Source of the DNA: BOG-908 sp963848205
GTDB taxonomy: Bacteria; Pseudomonadota; Alphaproteobacteria; Acetobacterales; Acetobacteraceae
Direction: 5' to 3'
Assembly: GCA_963848205.1 (NCBI GenBank)
Contig: CAWKCV010000002.1
Span: 124,001 to 188,000 of the forward strand
DNA: 64,000 nt
The notes beneath the pieces were generated by a model, which was given only the letters and a program-made list of their open reading frames with translations, ran no database searches and was not told where the DNA came from. A program made the position numbers and the translations under genes. Positions 1 through 9,125 of the stretch are shown here, piece by piece; positions within the stretch are counted from its first letter, which is position 1, and every line of letters begins with the position of its first letter.

Positions 1-1261
1 AACGCAGCATGTTGAAGGTGGCGGCCATTTCGCCGCCTTCTAGATAGCCTTTCTGCTGCATGCGTTGTTCGAGTTGCTGGAGCTGTTCCTCGTCGATGAA
101 GACGCCGAGCTCGCCGGCTTCCTCGAAGTCGAGAAGGCAGACGAAGAAGGTGGCCGAGCGGATGCGGTCGATGTTGCGTTTGGCCATCCAGGCAAGGGTG
201 GAGCCGAGCAGCGTGCCGCCGAGGCAATAGCCGATGGCGTTGACGTGGCGTTCGCCGGTGGCGGCTTCGATGGCGTCCAAAGCTGCGAAGATGCCTTTGT
301 GCATGTAGTCTTCGAAGCCGGCATCGGCCAGGCGTTCGTCGGGGTTGACCCAGCTCACCATGAAGACGGTGTGGCCCTGGCTGACGCAGTAGCGGACCAG
401 CGAGTTTTTCGGGCGCAGGTCGAGGATGTAGAATTTGTTTATCCAGGGCGGCAGGATCAGCAGCGGTGTTTTAAGTACGTCGGGTGTTGTGGGGTTGTAT
501 TGAATGAGCTGCATGAGCTCGTTCTGGAAGACGACTTTGCCCGGGGAGACGCCGATGTTTTCGCCGAGCTTGAAGGCGTCGGGGTCGGTCATGCGCACGC
601 TGAGCTTGCCGCGGCCGCGTTCGAGGTCGGTGAGCAGGTTGTTCAGGCCGCGCAACAGGTTTTCGCCGCCGGTTTCCTGGGTGCGGCGGAGCACTTCGGG
701 GTTGGTGAGGAGGAAATTGGACGGGCTCATCGCGTCCATGAACTGGCGGGCGTAGAAATCGACTTTCTTGGCGGTTTTCGGGTCGAGGCCTTCGACGTGG
801 CCCACGACGTCGTTCACATAGCGGGCGCTGAGCAGGTAGCTTTGCTTGATGAAGTCGAACACTTCGCCTTGGCGCCAGGATTCGTCGCGGAAGCGCTTGT
901 CCTTTGCGTCGGGCTCGATGACGGGGGTGGCGTCCATGCCCATCATGCGTCGCGTGGTGTTCTGCCAGAGGGTGACGTAGTCCTGCCAGAAGCCGATCTG
1001 CGCCTGCATCAAATGGGCGGGGTTGGCGACGAGCTTGGCGGTCATTTCCAGGAACGCGCGGCCGATGTTGAGCGGGTCCGCGGTGGGGGTGGTGCGGGAT
1101 TGGCGGTCGAGCCAGTCGCCGACGATGCGTTGGCTGCGCTCGGCGACGTCGGCCATGGTGCGGCCGATGACCTGCGGGTCGGGCAGCTTGAAATCGGCGG
1201 ATTTGGTCGCTTGCGGCGCCTCGTTCGTCCGGCCCGGCTCGGGCGTGCGTGTGTCTGGCAT
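1..1261 (-). CDS. phaC: Class I poly(R)-hydroxyalkanoate synthase, 3' part beyond the left edge
   Basis: Polymerises (R)-3-hydroxybutyryl-CoA into PHB at the granule surface. The frame starts at ATG 1261 and stays open to base 1, giving 420 N-terminal residues; class I enzymes are about 590-600, so roughly a third is missing. The alpha/beta-hydrolase lipase-like box GYCLGG is present with the nucleophile Cys at about residue 346, preceded by the usual N-terminal helical domain (motifs WRQGEVFDFIKQSYLL and NPEVLRRTQETGGENL). The catalytic Asp and His lie outside the window. The next gene is divergent with only 71 bp between the starts. A thiolase (15135) and an intracellular PHB depolymerase (34101) elsewhere in the window complete much of a PHB cycle. 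Assignment is firm. Confidence 0.95.
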   Translation of the reverse strand, partial: MPDTRTPEPGRTNEAPQATKSADFKLPDPQVIGRTMADVAERSQRIVGDWLDRQSRTTPTADPLNIGRAFLEMTAKLVANPAHLMQAQIGFWQDYVTLWQNTTRRMMGMDATPVIEPDAKDKRFRDESWRQGEVFDFIKQSYLLSARYVNDVVGHVEGLDPKTAKKVDFYARQFMDAMSPSNFLLTNPEVLRRTQETGGENLLRGLNNLLTDLERGRGKLSVRMTDPDAFKLGENIGVSPGKVVFQNELMQLIQYNPTTPDVLKTPLLILPPWINKFYILDLRPKNSLVRYCVSQGHTVFMVSWVNPDERLADAGFEDYMHKGIFAALDAIEAATGERHVNAIGYCLGGTLLGSTLAWMAKRNIDRIRSATFFVCLLDFEEAGELGVFIDEEQLQQLEQRMQQKGYLEGGEMAATFNMLR

Positions 1262-1332
1262 TTCCTGGTCTATCCTTGTCCGGGCAACGCGCGGGACGCT
1301 AGATCGGCGCGTTGGTCGGAGGCTGCGGCTTG

Positions 1333-2352
1333 ATGCCTGGTGATTGGTTTAAGGGTAGGCGGTGCGCGGCGGCACTTCAAGCGAAGCGCCAGGCTGAGCG
1401 TGAGGCTGGGCGTGGTGCGGCGCGCGGTGCCGCGCTGCTGCTGGCGGCGGGCGCGGCGCTGGCCGGCTGCCGCGATCCGCTGGGTGGGCCGGTCGACCTC
1501 TACCATAACCTGGAGGGCGGCGAGATTGCGGCGCAGCGGCCGCCGCCGCCGGGTGCCGGACTGCCCTATCCGCTGCTGGGCACAACGCCGGCCAAGCCGA
1601 CACTGCCCGACCCCGCCTTTCGAAATGGCTTGCAGGCGCAGTTGGCGGCCGAGCGCGACCGGACGGAGCGGGTGGCCGCCGACTCGCCGGTGATGCCGTT
1701 AGTGCCGCCGCCACCGCCGGCGCTGCCGGTGGCACCACCGCCTGGGCCGCCGGCTGGGCCGTCTCCGGATGGACTGGATCCGGTGCCGACGCAGCCGAGT
1801 GTGGCGGCGGCGACACTCGATACGGCGGACGCGCCGCCGCCTAAGCCGACGCTGGAGCGCAGGACCGCACCGGCGTTGACGCCGCAGGAGCAAGCGATCG
1901 GCCCGGCGCCTGGGACGAAGCTGCGCGTGCTGGGAGGCGCTGAGGACGTGTCGGGCGCGCCGGATTTGCCGGCTATGCCGCCTCCGCCGGCGACGTTTGA
2001 AGGTGTGGCGGTGGAGCCGGCGCCGAGCGCGCGTATTCTGCCAGCCGGGCTGGGTGGGGCGCCGGCGGGAACGCAAGTGTTCTTTGCCGATGGCAGCGCG
2101 GTTTTGCCGCCAAACCAGATTCAGGCGTTGAAGGATTTCCTGACGCATCGGCGGCACCAGTCGATCGTGGTGATCGGGTTGGGGGGTGCCGTGTCGGACA
2201 CGCCGGACGGGCAGGCGGCGGCGATTGCGCTGGGGCTGAAGCGTGGGCAGGCGGTGGCCCAGACTTTGGCCGGGCTGCATGTGCCGCCGGAGGCCATTCG
2301 GCTGCAGGCGCGGGCGTTCGGTAGCGGCGCGGTGCTACAACTGTCATTCTAA
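1333..2352 (+). CDS. Proline-rich lipoprotein with OmpA-like C-terminal domain
   Basis: Predicted 339-residue envelope lipoprotein. I chose ATG 1333 because GGAGG lies 11 bases upstream; a TTG at 1312 is the alternative. A hydrophobic stretch ends in a lipobox (LAGC) with the lipidated Cys at about residue 46, after an unusually long basic n-region. Residues about 60-240 are a low-complexity Pro/Ala linker. The last 100 residues resemble an OmpA/MotB-type peptidoglycan-binding fold: the segment beginning TQVFFADGSAVLPPNQ fits the first strand-helix and LKRGQAVAQTL the later helix. The domain is divergent. It is divergent from phaC and sits 23 bp before the aminotransferase start. Probably anchors outer membrane to cell wall, but this is inferred from architecture. 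Confidence 0.7.
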   Translation: MPGDWFKGRRCAAALQAKRQAEREAGRGAARGAALLLAAGAALAGCRDPLGGPVDLYHNLEGGEIAAQRPPPPGAGLPYPLLGTTPAKPTLPDPAFRNGLQAQLAAERDRTERVAADSPVMPLVPPPPPALPVAPPPGPPAGPSPDGLDPVPTQPSVAAATLDTADAPPPKPTLERRTAPALTPQEQAIGPAPGTKLRVLGGAEDVSGAPDLPAMPPPPATFEGVAVEPAPSARILPAGLGGAPAGTQVFFADGSAVLPPNQIQALKDFLTHRRHQSIVVIGLGGAVSDTPDGQAAAIALGLKRGQAVAQTLAGLHVPPEAIRLQARAFGSGAVLQLSF

Positions 2353-2375
2353 TCGTGTCGCCACCGGGGCCTGAA

Positions 2376-3596
2376 ATGAACGAAGAGTTTCACCGCATAC
2401 GACGCTTGCCGCCTTACGTGTTCGCCGAGGTGAATTCGGCCAAGGCGCGGGCACGGGCGGCGGGGCAGGACATCATTGATCTCGGCATGGGCAATCCGGA
2501 CAGCCCGACGCCGCCGCATATCGTCGCCAAGCTGGTCGAGACGGTGGCCGACCCGCGCACGCATCGTTATTCGACGAGCCGGGGAATACCGGGGCTGCGG
2601 CGGGCGCTGGCGGGGTATTACGGCCGGCGGTTCGGGGTGAAGCTGGACGCCGAGAGCGAGGTAATCGCCACGCTCGGCAGCAAGGAAGGGCTGGCGAACC
2701 TGGCCTCGGCGATCACCAGCCCGGGCGACACGATTTTGGTGCCGAACCCGAGTTATCCGATACATCAGTTCGGGTTTATCATTGCCGGCGCTTCGGTGCG
2801 CAGCATTCCCGCGCAACCAGGCGAGGCGATGTTGCGGGCGCTGGATGTGGGGGTGAGGCATTCGGTGCCGAAACCGACGGCGCTGATCGTGAATTTCCCG
2901 TCCAACCCGACGGCGTATCTGGCGGATCTGGATTTCTACACCGAGCTCGTGGCGTTCGCACGGCGGCACGAGGTGTGGATATTGTCCGACCTGGCCTATG
3001 CGGAAATATATTTCGGCGATGTGCCGCCGCCGTCGATCTTGCAGGTGCCGGGGGCGAAGGACATTGCCGTGGAGTTCACCTCGATGTCGAAGACATATTC
3101 GATGCCGGGGTGGCGGATCGGGTTTGCGGCGGGCAATCCGCGGCTGGTCTCGGCGCTGGCGCGGATGAAGTCGTATCTCGATTACGGGGCTTTCACGCCC
3201 ATTCAGGTGGCCGCGACGGCGGCGCTGAACGGGCCACAGGATTGCGTGGCCGAGATGCGGACGCTGTATCGCGACCGGCGCGATGTGCTGATCCGCGGGC
3301 TGGAGCAGGCGGGGTGGGCCATTCCGAGCCCCGAGGGGAGCATGTTCGCGTGGGCGCCGATCCCGCCGCGCTATGCGCATCTGGGCAGCGTGGAATTCTC
3401 CAAGCTGCTGTTGCAGCGGGCGCAGGTGGCGGTGGCGCCGGGCTTGGGGTTCGGCGAGCATGGCGACGGGCATGTCCGGATCGGGCTGGTGGAGAATACG
3501 CAGCGGCTGCGCCAGGCGATCCGCAACATTCGTGGATTCTTGCAGGCGGACAGCAACGTGGCGCCCGCGCAGAAGCCGATGGCTGTCGCGTCTTGA
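2376..3596 (+). CDS. alaC: Class I/II PLP aminotransferase, AlaC / LL-DAP aminotransferase-like
   Basis: Fold-type I PLP aminotransferase of 406 residues, most like the glutamate-pyruvate transaminase AlaC and often labelled LL-diaminopimelate aminotransferase in alphaproteobacteria. ATG 2376 is preferred over GTG 2355. Visible motifs are GMGNPDSPTP near residue 35, the cofactor-phosphate region around LGSKEGLANL, the NFPSNPTA loop, and the Schiff-base Lys in SMSKTYSMPGWR (about Lys239). It overlaps the homoserine dehydrogenase start by four bases (TTGA), so the two are probably translationally coupled. The order aminotransferase-hom-glpX is common in alphaproteobacteria. Substrate specificity cannot be settled from sequence alone. 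Confidence 0.85.
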   Translation: MNEEFHRIRRLPPYVFAEVNSAKARARAAGQDIIDLGMGNPDSPTPPHIVAKLVETVADPRTHRYSTSRGIPGLRRALAGYYGRRFGVKLDAESEVIATLGSKEGLANLASAITSPGDTILVPNPSYPIHQFGFIIAGASVRSIPAQPGEAMLRALDVGVRHSVPKPTALIVNFPSNPTAYLADLDFYTELVAFARRHEVWILSDLAYAEIYFGDVPPPSILQVPGAKDIAVEFTSMSKTYSMPGWRIGFAAGNPRLVSALARMKSYLDYGAFTPIQVAATAALNGPQDCVAEMRTLYRDRRDVLIRGLEQAGWAIPSPEGSMFAWAPIPPRYAHLGSVEFSKLLLQRAQVAVAPGLGFGEHGDGHVRIGLVENTQRLRQAIRNIRGFLQADSNVAPAQKPMAVAS

Positions 3597-4894
3597 GTCC
3601 AGAGGTGGGCTCGCCGTTGCGCGTGGGCGTGGCGGGGCTGGGGACGGTGGGCGGCGGCGTGTTGCGGCTGCTGCGCGAGAATGCGGATGTGATTGCCGCG
3701 CGGGCCGGGCGGCCGATTGCGGTGGTGGCGGTGAGCGCGCGCGAACGGGCGCGGGCGCGGGGCGAGGACGTTTCAGGCTTGCGCTGGCACGACGATGCGC
3801 TCGGCCTGGCGGCGGACCCGGATGTGGATGTGGTCGCCGAGCTGATCGGCGGCTCGGGCGATCCGGCGCGCGGGTTGGTGCTGGCGGCGTTGCGGGCCGG
3901 GCGCGATGTGGTGACGGCTAACAAGGCGCTGGTGGCGCTGCATGGCGGCGAGCTGGCGGCGGCGGCCGATGCGGGTGGCGCGGTGCTGGCGTTCGAGGCA
4001 GCGGTGGCCGGCGGCATTCCGGTGATCAAGGCGGTGCGTGAGGGGCTGGCGGGCAACCGGATCCGGCGGGTGACCGGCATTCTGAACGGGACCTGCAACT
4101 ATATACTGACGCAGATGCGCGAGCGGGGGCGCGATTTTGCCGATGTGCTCGGCGATGCGCAGCGGTTGGGATATGCCGAGGCGGACCCGGGTTTCGACGT
4201 GGATGGCGTGGATGCGGCGCACAAGCTGGCGATCTTAGCGGCGCTGGCGTTTGGCGGGCCGGTGGATTTCGCGCGCGTGCACGTGGAGGGCATCCGCGCG
4301 ATTTCGGCGCTGGACATGAGTTTCGCGCGTGAGCTGGGCTACCGGATCAAGCTGCTAGGCATTGCGCGGCAGACCGAAGCGGGGATCGATGCGCGGGTGC
4401 ATCCTTGCCTGGTTCCGGAGGGCGCGCCGCTGGCGCGGGTGGACGGGGTGTATAACGCCGTGCTGGTGGAGTGCGATTTTGCCGGGCGGCTGATGCTGGA
4501 GGGGCGTGGTGCCGGCGCGGGGCCGACGGCGAGTGCTGTGGTGGCCGATCTGATCGACATTGCGCGCGGGCGGGCGGTGCCGGTTTGGGGTGCGGGTGCG
4601 GCGCATCTCTCGGTCGCGCCGATCGTGCCGATTTCTGCTTATACGGGTGCCTATTATCTGCGGTTGATGGTGGTGGACCGGCCTGGGGTGATTGCGGACG
4701 TGACGTGTGCGCTGCGCGATGCGGGCGTGTCGCTGGAGAGCATGTTGCAGCATGGGCGCTCGCCGGGCGAGGCGGTGCCGATTGTGCTGGTGACGCATGA
4801 GACGCGCGAGGCGAGCATGCGTGGCGCGTTGGACAGGATCGAGCGGCTGGAGAGCGTGGTCGAACGGCCATCCCTGATAAGGATCGAAATCTAG
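3593..4894 (+). CDS. hom: Homoserine dehydrogenase with ACT domain
   Basis: Reduces aspartate semialdehyde to homoserine, the branch point to threonine and methionine. The product is about 433 residues. The N-terminal Rossmann motif is GVAGLGTVGGG, followed by the TANKALVA segment carrying a conserved Lys and the homoserine-binding stretch GILNGTCNYILTQM. A C-terminal ACT domain (about residues 350-433) suggests threonine feedback inhibition, as in the long-form enzymes. No ATG fits. TTG 3593 overlaps the upstream stop (TTGA) and gives a product starting just before the Rossmann strand; GTG 3605 is possible. The frame is open far upstream, but that part is antisense noise within the aminotransferase gene. 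Confidence 0.93.
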   Translation: MSPEVGSPLRVGVAGLGTVGGGVLRLLRENADVIAARAGRPIAVVAVSARERARARGEDVSGLRWHDDALGLAADPDVDVVAELIGGSGDPARGLVLAALRAGRDVVTANKALVALHGGELAAAADAGGAVLAFEAAVAGGIPVIKAVREGLAGNRIRRVTGILNGTCNYILTQMRERGRDFADVLGDAQRLGYAEADPGFDVDGVDAAHKLAILAALAFGGPVDFARVHVEGIRAISALDMSFARELGYRIKLLGIARQTEAGIDARVHPCLVPEGAPLARVDGVYNAVLVECDFAGRLMLEGRGAGAGPTASAVVADLIDIARGRAVPVWGAGAAHLSVAPIVPISAYTGAYYLRLMVVDRPGVIADVTCALRDAGVSLESMLQHGRSPGEAVPIVLVTHETREASMRGALDRIERLESVVERPSLIRIEI

Positions 4895-4920
4895 GCGTTT
4901 GCGTCCCCGCGTGTGCCCAG

Positions 4921-4988
4921 CGCGAGCCTTGCGACAGCGGATCAAAAGTTCTTTGCTTCTTTCTTTCAGGAAAGAAGGCTTTTCTTGA
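4921..4988 (+). repeat. Dispersed palindromic element, single copy
   Basis: A core GCGACAGCGG is followed by CAAAAG...CTTTG and the hairpin TTCTTTCAGGAAAGAA. It lies in the 110-bp gap between hom and glpX, on the same strand as both, ending 17 bp before the glpX start. It may terminate or attenuate read-through. Confidence 0.85.
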
Positions 4989-5004
4989 AAACGGAGGAAC
5001 AAAA

Positions 5005-6015
5005 ATGTCCGAGAAGACCGACCTGGCCTACCAGGCGCGCGATCGTAACCTCGCACTTGATCTCGTCCGCGTCACCGAAGCGGCGGCGCTGGCGGCGAGC
5101 CGCTGGATGGGGCGCGGCGACAAGATTGCGGCCGACGGCGCGGCGACGGAGGCGATGCGGCGGGCGTTCGATACGGTGTCGATCGACGGGACGGTGGTGA
5201 TCGGCGAGGGCGAGATGGACGAGGCGCCGATGCTGTTCATCGGCGAAAAGGTGGGTTCGGGCGGGCCGGCGATGGATATTGCGGTCGATCCGCTGGAAGG
5301 GACCTCGCTGACGGCGAAAGGCGGGCCGAACGCGCTGACGGTGATCGCGATGGCCGAGCGCGGCAACTTCCTGCATGCGCCGGACTGCTACATGGACAAG
5401 ATCGCGGTGGGCGGCGGGCTGCCGCCCGATGTGGTGGGGCTCGATGGCGGGATCGAGGAGAATTTGCGCAATCTGGCGCGCGCCAAGAAGTGCGATGTGT
5501 CCGACCTGGTGCTGTGCACGCTGGACCGGGACCGGCACGCGGAGATCATCGCCAAGGCGCGCGAACTGGGCACGCGGATCATGCTCATTCCGGACGGCGA
5601 CGTGGCGGGCGTGATCGCGGCGGCGCTGCCGGACAACGACATCGATATCTTCTGGGGCATCGGCGGGGCGCCGGAGGGGGTGATCGCGGCGGCGGCGCTG
5701 CGCTGTTCGGGCGGGCAGATGCAGGCGCGATTGATGTTCGAGGATGACGCGCAGATCGAGCGTTCACGCGGCATGGGCATCACGGACCCGAAGCGGATCT
5801 ACCGGATCGAGGAGATGGCGCGTGGCGACGTGATGTTTGCGGGGACGGGAGTGACGTCGGGCGCGATGTTGCGCGGGTGTTCGGCGGTCGGGGACGGGTG
5901 CGGTGACGCATTCGATCGTGATGCGGAGCAAGAGCGGGACGGTGCGGTATATCGAGGCGCACCACAATTTCGATATGAAGACGTGGACGCAGTGGTAGGG
6001 AAGAAATCGGTCTAA
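5005..6015 (+). CDS. glpX: Class II fructose-1,6-bisphosphatase, C terminus altered by a +1 frameshift
   Basis: Hydrolyses fructose-1,6-bisphosphate in gluconeogenesis or the Calvin/RuMP cycles. ATG 5005 follows a GGAGG. GlpX hallmarks are clear: IDGTVVIGEGEMDEAPML, the metal site DPLEGT, the loop VGGGLPPDVVGLDGG and WGIGGAPEGVIAAAALR. After TSGAMLRG (to 5877) the open frame turns to unrelated residues and stops at 6015. The expected GlpX tail (VTHSIVMRSKSGTVRYIEAHHNF) is encoded in the next frame and ends at TAG 5996-5998. Removing one base, best T5878, restores a 330-residue protein. Either the sequence has a one-base insertion error or the last 40 residues are genuinely replaced. In many relatives recJ follows; here it does not. 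Confidence 0.92.
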   Translation: MSEKTDLAYQARDRNLALDLVRVTEAAALAASRWMGRGDKIAADGAATEAMRRAFDTVSIDGTVVIGEGEMDEAPMLFIGEKVGSGGPAMDIAVDPLEGTSLTAKGGPNALTVIAMAERGNFLHAPDCYMDKIAVGGGLPPDVVGLDGGIEENLRNLARAKKCDVSDLVLCTLDRDRHAEIIAKARELGTRIMLIPDGDVAGVIAAALPDNDIDIFWGIGGAPEGVIAAAALRCSGGQMQARLMFEDDAQIERSRGMGITDPKRIYRIEEMARGDVMFAGTGVTSGAMLRGCSAVGDGCGDAFDRDAEQERDGAVYRGAPQFRYEDVDAVVGKKSV

Positions 6016-6031
6016 ACAAACCCAGAATGTT

Positions 6032-6109
6032 GCTCCGCTATCGCGAGCCTTGCGACAGCGGAGCGAAGGTCTTTTGCTTCTTTTCTTCAGAAAAGAAGAC
6101 CTGCCTTAT
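6032..6109 (+). repeat. Dispersed palindromic element with complete core hairpin
   Basis: The core folds as GCTCCGCTATCGC / GCGACAGCGGAGC around a 7-base loop, then the inner GGTCTTTTGC and outer TTCTTTTCTTCAGAAAAGAA hairpins follow. It separates two convergent genes, glpX and the helicase, and abuts the helicase stop codon, so a bidirectional terminator role is plausible. Confidence 0.85.
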
Positions 6110-7228
6110 CTAGGCTGCAATGGGCAAACGTGCCCTGATAAGCTTCTCTATTCCCTTCAACTGCCCACGTTCGGCGTCGTCACACAAACTGATCGCGCGG
6201 CCTGCAGCACCGGCGCGGGCGGTGCGGCCGATGCGGTGGACGTAGGCTTCGGGGACATCGGGGAGGTCGAAGTTGATGACGTGGGTGACGCCGTCGACGT
6301 CGATGCCGCGGGCGGCGATGTCGGTGGCGATCAGGACGGGGACTGAGCCGCGCTTGAAGTCGGCGAGTGCGCGTTCGCGTTGGCCCTGGCTTTTGTTGCC
6401 GTGGATGGCGCTGGCGGGCAGGCCGGCGGCGACGAGGTGTTGGACGATGCGGTCAGCGCCGTGCTTGGTGCGGGCGAAGACGAGGGTGCGGCCCATTTCG
6501 GGGTTGCGCAACATGCGTGTAAGCACCGTGCGCTTTTCGGACTGGTTGACGAAGACGACGCTCTGTTCGATGCGCTCGGCGGTGGTCGCTATCGGTGTGA
6601 CGGAGACGCGCACCGGGTTTTTGAGCATCTGGTCGGCCAGGCCCGCGATTTCCTTGGGCATGGTGGCCGAGAAGAACAGGGTCTGGCGCTGCTGCGGGAG
6701 CTCGCGGGCGATGCGCTTGATGGGGATGACGAAGCCGAGGTCGAGCATGTGGTCGGCTTCGTCGAGCACCAGGATTTCGGTGCGGTCGAGGCGAATATGG
6801 CCTTCGCCGTGCAAGTCGAGCAGGCGGCCGGGGGTGGCGACGATGACGTCCACGCCGTTGGCGACCGAGGTGATCTGGCGGCCTTTGGGGACGCCGCCGA
6901 AGATGAGGGCGACGCGTGCGTTGGTCTGGCGGCCGTAGGTGCGGAAGCTTTCCGCGATCTGCGCGGCGAGCTCGCGGGTGGGGGCGAGGACCAGGCAGCG
7001 GGTGGTCTTGCGCTCGTACGGGCGCGGAGCGCCCATCAGGCGGTGCAGGATGGGCAGCGCGAAGGCCGCGGTTTTGCCGGTGCCGGTTTGCGCGATGCCC
7101 AGCAGGTCGAGGCCTTGAAGCACGTGCGGGATGGCTTGGAGCTGGATGGGGGTGGGGGTGGTGTAGCCAGAGGTGATGAGTGCCTTCAGCAGCGGGGCTG
7201 CTAGGCCGAGTTCGGAAAATTCGGTCAT
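6110..7228 (-). CDS. DEAD-box RNA helicase, RhlE-like minimal core
   Basis: ATP-dependent RNA helicase of 372 residues, essentially the two RecA-like domains with almost no C-terminal extension. Motifs run in order: the Q-motif region (FSELGL...GYTTPTPIQ), Walker A AQTGTGKT (46-53), PTRELA, TPGR, DEAD (156-159), SAT (187-189), ARGIDVDGV and HRIGRTARAG. RhlE, CsdA and SrmB usually carry basic or RBD tails, which are absent here. Likely acts in ribosome assembly or mRNA turnover. The gene stands alone: convergent with glpX and preceded by a 304-bp gap. Confidence 0.93.
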   Translation of the reverse strand: MTEFSELGLAAPLLKALITSGYTTPTPIQLQAIPHVLQGLDLLGIAQTGTGKTAAFALPILHRLMGAPRPYERKTTRCLVLAPTRELAAQIAESFRTYGRQTNARVALIFGGVPKGRQITSVANGVDVIVATPGRLLDLHGEGHIRLDRTEILVLDEADHMLDLGFVIPIKRIARELPQQRQTLFFSATMPKEIAGLADQMLKNPVRVSVTPIATTAERIEQSVVFVNQSEKRTVLTRMLRNPEMGRTLVFARTKHGADRIVQHLVAAGLPASAIHGNKSQGQRERALADFKRGSVPVLIATDIAARGIDVDGVTHVINFDLPDVPEAYVHRIGRTARAGAAGRAISLCDDAERGQLKGIEKLIRARLPIAA

Positions 7229-7532
7229 GAGTAGAGTGTGTGCCTTCAGAACCGTGCCGGGTGGGCACGGAAAAGCGGTCGGCAGGACCGCAAGCCGGCG
7301 CGATAGTCAGAAAAACGGAAACCGGCCAGGCTTTAGGTAAGGCGAACGGTCGCGTTGATGCCGCGCTGCACAATAATGGGGGAGAGAGGTTAAGAAAGCA
7401 AGAAGTCCTTTTTCAAAAAAAGACCAAAAAACCTTTGTGACGTTTCGCGCGGCTCGTCCCGAAGGTTCGCGACAGCGGAGAAAAAGTCTTTTGCTTCTTT
7501 TCTTCAGAAAAGAAGGCTGCTTCCTTGCCCAG
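7229..7532. other. 304-bp intergenic region between helicase and POT transporter
   Basis: No gene is visible. The first 165 bp presumably carry the helicase promoter and 5' leader. The rest is a paired repeat locus. Confidence 0.6.
7396..7526. repeat. Dispersed palindromic element, head-to-head pair
   Basis: An inverted copy (7396-7436, GTCCTTTTTCAAAAAAAGAC then CAAAAAACCTTTG) is followed by a forward copy (7460-7526) with the GCGACAGCGGAG core and TTCTTTTCTTCAGAAAAGAA. It lies between divergent genes, ending just before the transporter ATG. Confidence 0.85.
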
Positions 7533-8913
7533 ATGCAAAGACGCTTCCTGGGCCACCCAATCGGCCTCTCGGTTCTCTTCGGCACCGAGATGGGGGAGCG
7601 CTTCTGCTACTACGGCAACAACGCGCTGCTGACCTATTACATGGTCGATTTCCTGTTTCTGGGCGACCGGCCGGCGCATGTGCTGGGCTACGAGACGATA
7701 CGCTCGTTGCTGCAAAGCGTGTACGGACCACTCGGCCCGCAGCCGCTGGCGGCACTGATCTACGGTATTTTCGGGGCGGCGAATTACCTGATGGGGCTTG
7801 CGGGCGGGACGATCGCCGACCGGTATCTGGGGCAGAGCCGGGCGGTGATTGCGGGCGCGCTGACGATGGCGGCCGGCGAGTTCATGTTGATGGACCAGCA
7901 TCTGTTCTTCGCTGGGGCTGCTGGTGTTCGTTCTTGGCGTGGGGCTGCTGAAGCCGAACGTGGCGACGCAGGTGGGCGGGCTTTATGAGCCGGGCGATTC
8001 GCGCATCGACCGGGCATACTCCATCTTTTACGTCGGCATCAATCTGGGTGCGTTGATCGCGCCGATCATCTGCGGGCGGTTGGGCCACGCGGCGCCGGGG
8101 CAGCCGCCGATCTGGGCGCATGGGTTTGCCGCGGCCGGTGTGGGGATGCTGGTGGGCCTGGGCGTGTTCCTGGCGGGGCTGCGGTTCTTGCCGCCGGACG
8201 TGCGGGCGCGCCGGCGGGCGGCGGAAGTGGCGCGGATGCAGGCTGGAGGGGCGCGCACGCCGATGCGGCTGACGAGCGCGGAACGGCGGACGGTGGTGGC
8301 GCTGTTCCTGGTTTCGTTCTTCAATCTGTTCTTCTGGGCCTGCTATTTTCAGCAATACAGCACGATTGCGCTGATGGCCGAGAGCAATACGGACTTATCG
8401 CTCGGGCCGATCAGCTTTCATCCGGAAGATGTGCAGTCGATCAATCCGTTTTTCATCTTCACCTTGACGCCGCTGGTGATTGCGCTGTGGGCCTGGCAGG
8501 CGAAGCGTGGGCGGGAGCCGGCGCCGGTGACGAAGATGGCGATGGGGTGTGCGGCGACGGGCGCGTGTTTCGCGCTGCTGATCGTGCCTGCGTCGGCCAT
8601 CGACCATGGGCAGCATGTGAGCGTATTGTGGCTGGTGGGGGCGTTACTTTTGCAGACGATGGGTGAGTTGTACGTGTCGCCGGTGGGGTTGTCGCTGTTC
8701 AGCCGCGCGGCGCCGGCCAAGCTCGCGTCGGTGATGATGGCGGTGAATTATCTGTCGTTGGCGGTCGGGAGTTATGTGTCGGGTTATCTGGCGAGTTTCT
8801 GGAGCGGGATGGGGAAGGCGGTATTTTTTGCGATGATCGCGGGGATTGCGGTGGCGACGTCGGCGGCGATTTTCGCGATGAGCCGGCGGTTGAACAGGGC
8901 GGTTGTTTCTTAG
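7533..8913 (+). pseudogene. POT/PTR2-family peptide:H+ symporter, broken by a +1 frameshift
   Basis: Proton-coupled di/tripeptide transporter of the major facilitator superfamily. From ATG 7533 the frame shows the POT opening GLSVLFGTEMGERFCYYG and a membrane-spanning N-terminal half up to HLFFAG. It then loses homology and stops at 7988. The continuation, LLVFVLGVGLLKPNVATQVG and the remaining helices, is in the next frame, open to TAG 8911-8913. Deleting one G in the run 7914-7917 joins them into about 459 residues, a normal POT length. As written, only a truncated protein would be made. Whether this is a sequencing error or a recent loss cannot be told; the rest of the gene is undecayed. 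Confidence 0.85.
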
Positions 8914-8928
8914 GTTTCGTGGGTTGGA

Positions 8929-9005
8929 GGAAGGCAAGGCAAAACTTCTTTTCTGGAGAAAAGAAGCAAAAGACTTTTGCTTGTGCTGTCGCGGACTTCG
9001 CGACG
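8929..9005 (-). repeat. Dispersed palindromic element, inverted copy with core
   Basis: Reads CTTCTTTTCTGGAGAAAAGAAG, inner AAAAGACTTTTG, then a core GTCGCG-GACTT-CGCGAC hairpin. It follows the POT stop by 16 bp, in the orientation expected of a terminator for that gene. Confidence 0.82.
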
Positions 9006-9125
9006 GAGTCTGCTGGGCGGAACGGGTTTTCAGGTCTGCGACCCTGATGCAAACAGAATCAATGGGGATACGCGGCACGTTGTTCTACAACAACGGGCAT
9101 CGGCGAAAACATGTCCCGGTCACAG

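Noticed and set aside
65..1333. Long open frame on the plus strand opposite phaC
   Set aside because: Its protein has no recognisable motifs, while the minus strand encodes a clear PhaC; high GC keeps antisense frames open.
5866..5900. Programmed ribosomal frameshift in glpX and the other split genes
   Set aside because: No slippery heptamer or stimulatory structure is evident, and programmed shifting is not known in these families.
6016..6109. recJ or another gene of the hom-glpX cluster after glpX
   Set aside because: The usual neighbour is missing; only a repeat and a convergent helicase follow.
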